Source: Ruminococcus flavefaciens (GTDB lineage Bacteria; Bacillota; Clostridia; Oscillospirales; Ruminococcaceae). Taken from it: a stretch of 64,000 nucleotides of DNA. The DNA lies in assembly GCA_023667045.1 (NCBI GenBank), contig JAMPAU010000001.1:260314-324313 (forward strand), in the 5' to 3' direction. Shown one piece after another: positions 63,725 through 64,000 of this stretch. A program made the position numbers and the translations under genes. The notes under the pieces were generated by a model that made no database searches, was not told where the DNA came from, and was given only the letters and a program-made list of their open reading frames with translations. Within the stretch, counting starts at the first letter, position 1, and each line of letters begins with the position of its first letter.

Positions 63725-64000
63725 ATGAGTAAAAAAGAAACTTCAAATACATCAAAACCAAAAAAGAATTTAAAGAAATTCAAATACGGCTCAATGTCGG
63801 CGGTGGTGATAGCTCTTGTTATTGTGCTGGTGGTTATTTTAAACCTCATATGCAGTATGCTTGCAAAGCGTTCACCGATGAAAATAGACCTCACGGCAGA
63901 CAACAGATACGAAATCAGCGAGGAGTCAATTGACGCTCTGAAAAATCTGAAAGGCGATGTTGAAATTACAGTAACTTTCCCTAAGAGTGATTTCACATCA
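63725..64000 (+). CDS. GldG-like ABC auxiliary protein (3' end cut by window edge)
   Basis: The frame is open from ATG 63725, preceded by GGAAAGGAAGG, to the end. The first 92 residues show a Lys-rich start, one transmembrane helix (about 25-45) and the segment MKIDLTADNRYEISEESIDALKNL, typical of the GldG/ABC auxiliary family, which then continues as a large extracytoplasmic domain. Third gene of the Gld-type operon. Confidence 0.85.
   Translation, partial: MSKKETSNTSKPKKNLKKFKYGSMSAVVIALVIVLVVILNLICSMLAKRSPMKIDLTADNRYEISEESIDALKNLKGDVEITVTFPKSDFTS

Overview
This window looks like chromosomal DNA of an anaerobic Gram-positive Firmicute of the Oscillospiraceae, most like a gut or rumen Ruminococcus. 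The evidence is moderate-to-low GC, strong Shine-Dalgarno sites, TTGACA/TATAAT promoters with 17-nt spacers, Thr-rich linkers on secreted proteins, dockerin and cohesin-like modules, BspA-type leucine-rich repeats, a T-box, a ribosomal L10 leader and a HydE maturase. The assignment is inference from gene content; no rRNA or tRNA gene was seen.

Layout. 1-1052 (-): edge-truncated zinc-ribbon protein with at least 18 tandem 15-residue repeats. 1.4-8.2 kb: a VanY-like peptidase, then an MMPL exporter plus heptad-repeat partner operon divergent from its likely TetR repressor, with three palindromic operators between them. 8.3-16 kb: secreted LRR/dockerin proteins flanking the rplJ-rplL operon and the T-box-controlled leuA, then a multi-dockerin protein and a cohesin-like/dockerin protein. 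16.3-18.3 kb: Nudix hydrolase, YkgJ-type Cys-cluster protein and DEDDh exonuclease. 18.3-24 kb (-): polysaccharide export operon (ABC permease, ABC ATPase, FkbM methyltransferase, tandem glycosyltransferase). 24-27 kb: a YitT-family protein, a small orphan and a zinc-ribbon membrane protein.

27.1-46.7 kb (+) is one long branched-chain amino-acid region: leader-peptide attenuator, ilvB-ilvN-ilvC, ilvD, leuC-leuD, leuB, a DUF815 ATPase, ilvA, ridA, then nadA and hydE. Small accessory genes sit between the biosynthetic genes: a DUF4177-like ORF, a DUF4303-like ORF, a SUKH/SMI1 protein, acetyltransferases, a VOC remnant, two pairs of tandem paralogues and a pyrophosphatase-like ORF. Several of these are visibly damaged (lost start codon, in-frame stops, a homopolymer frameshift). 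I consider this island the most unusual gene content in the window.

46.7-52.8 kb (-): lipoproteins, an Ig-like surface protein, a large polytopic membrane protein and a solute-binding lipoprotein. 53-62 kb (+): the Firmicute translation operon rimP-nusA-rnpM-ylxQ-infB-orphan-rbfA-nrnA-truB-ribF. It has a promoter-proximal terminator upstream of rimP and a structured leader before nusA that may be a new RNA element. 61.9-64 kb: a GldA/GldF/GldG-type ABC system cut by the window end.
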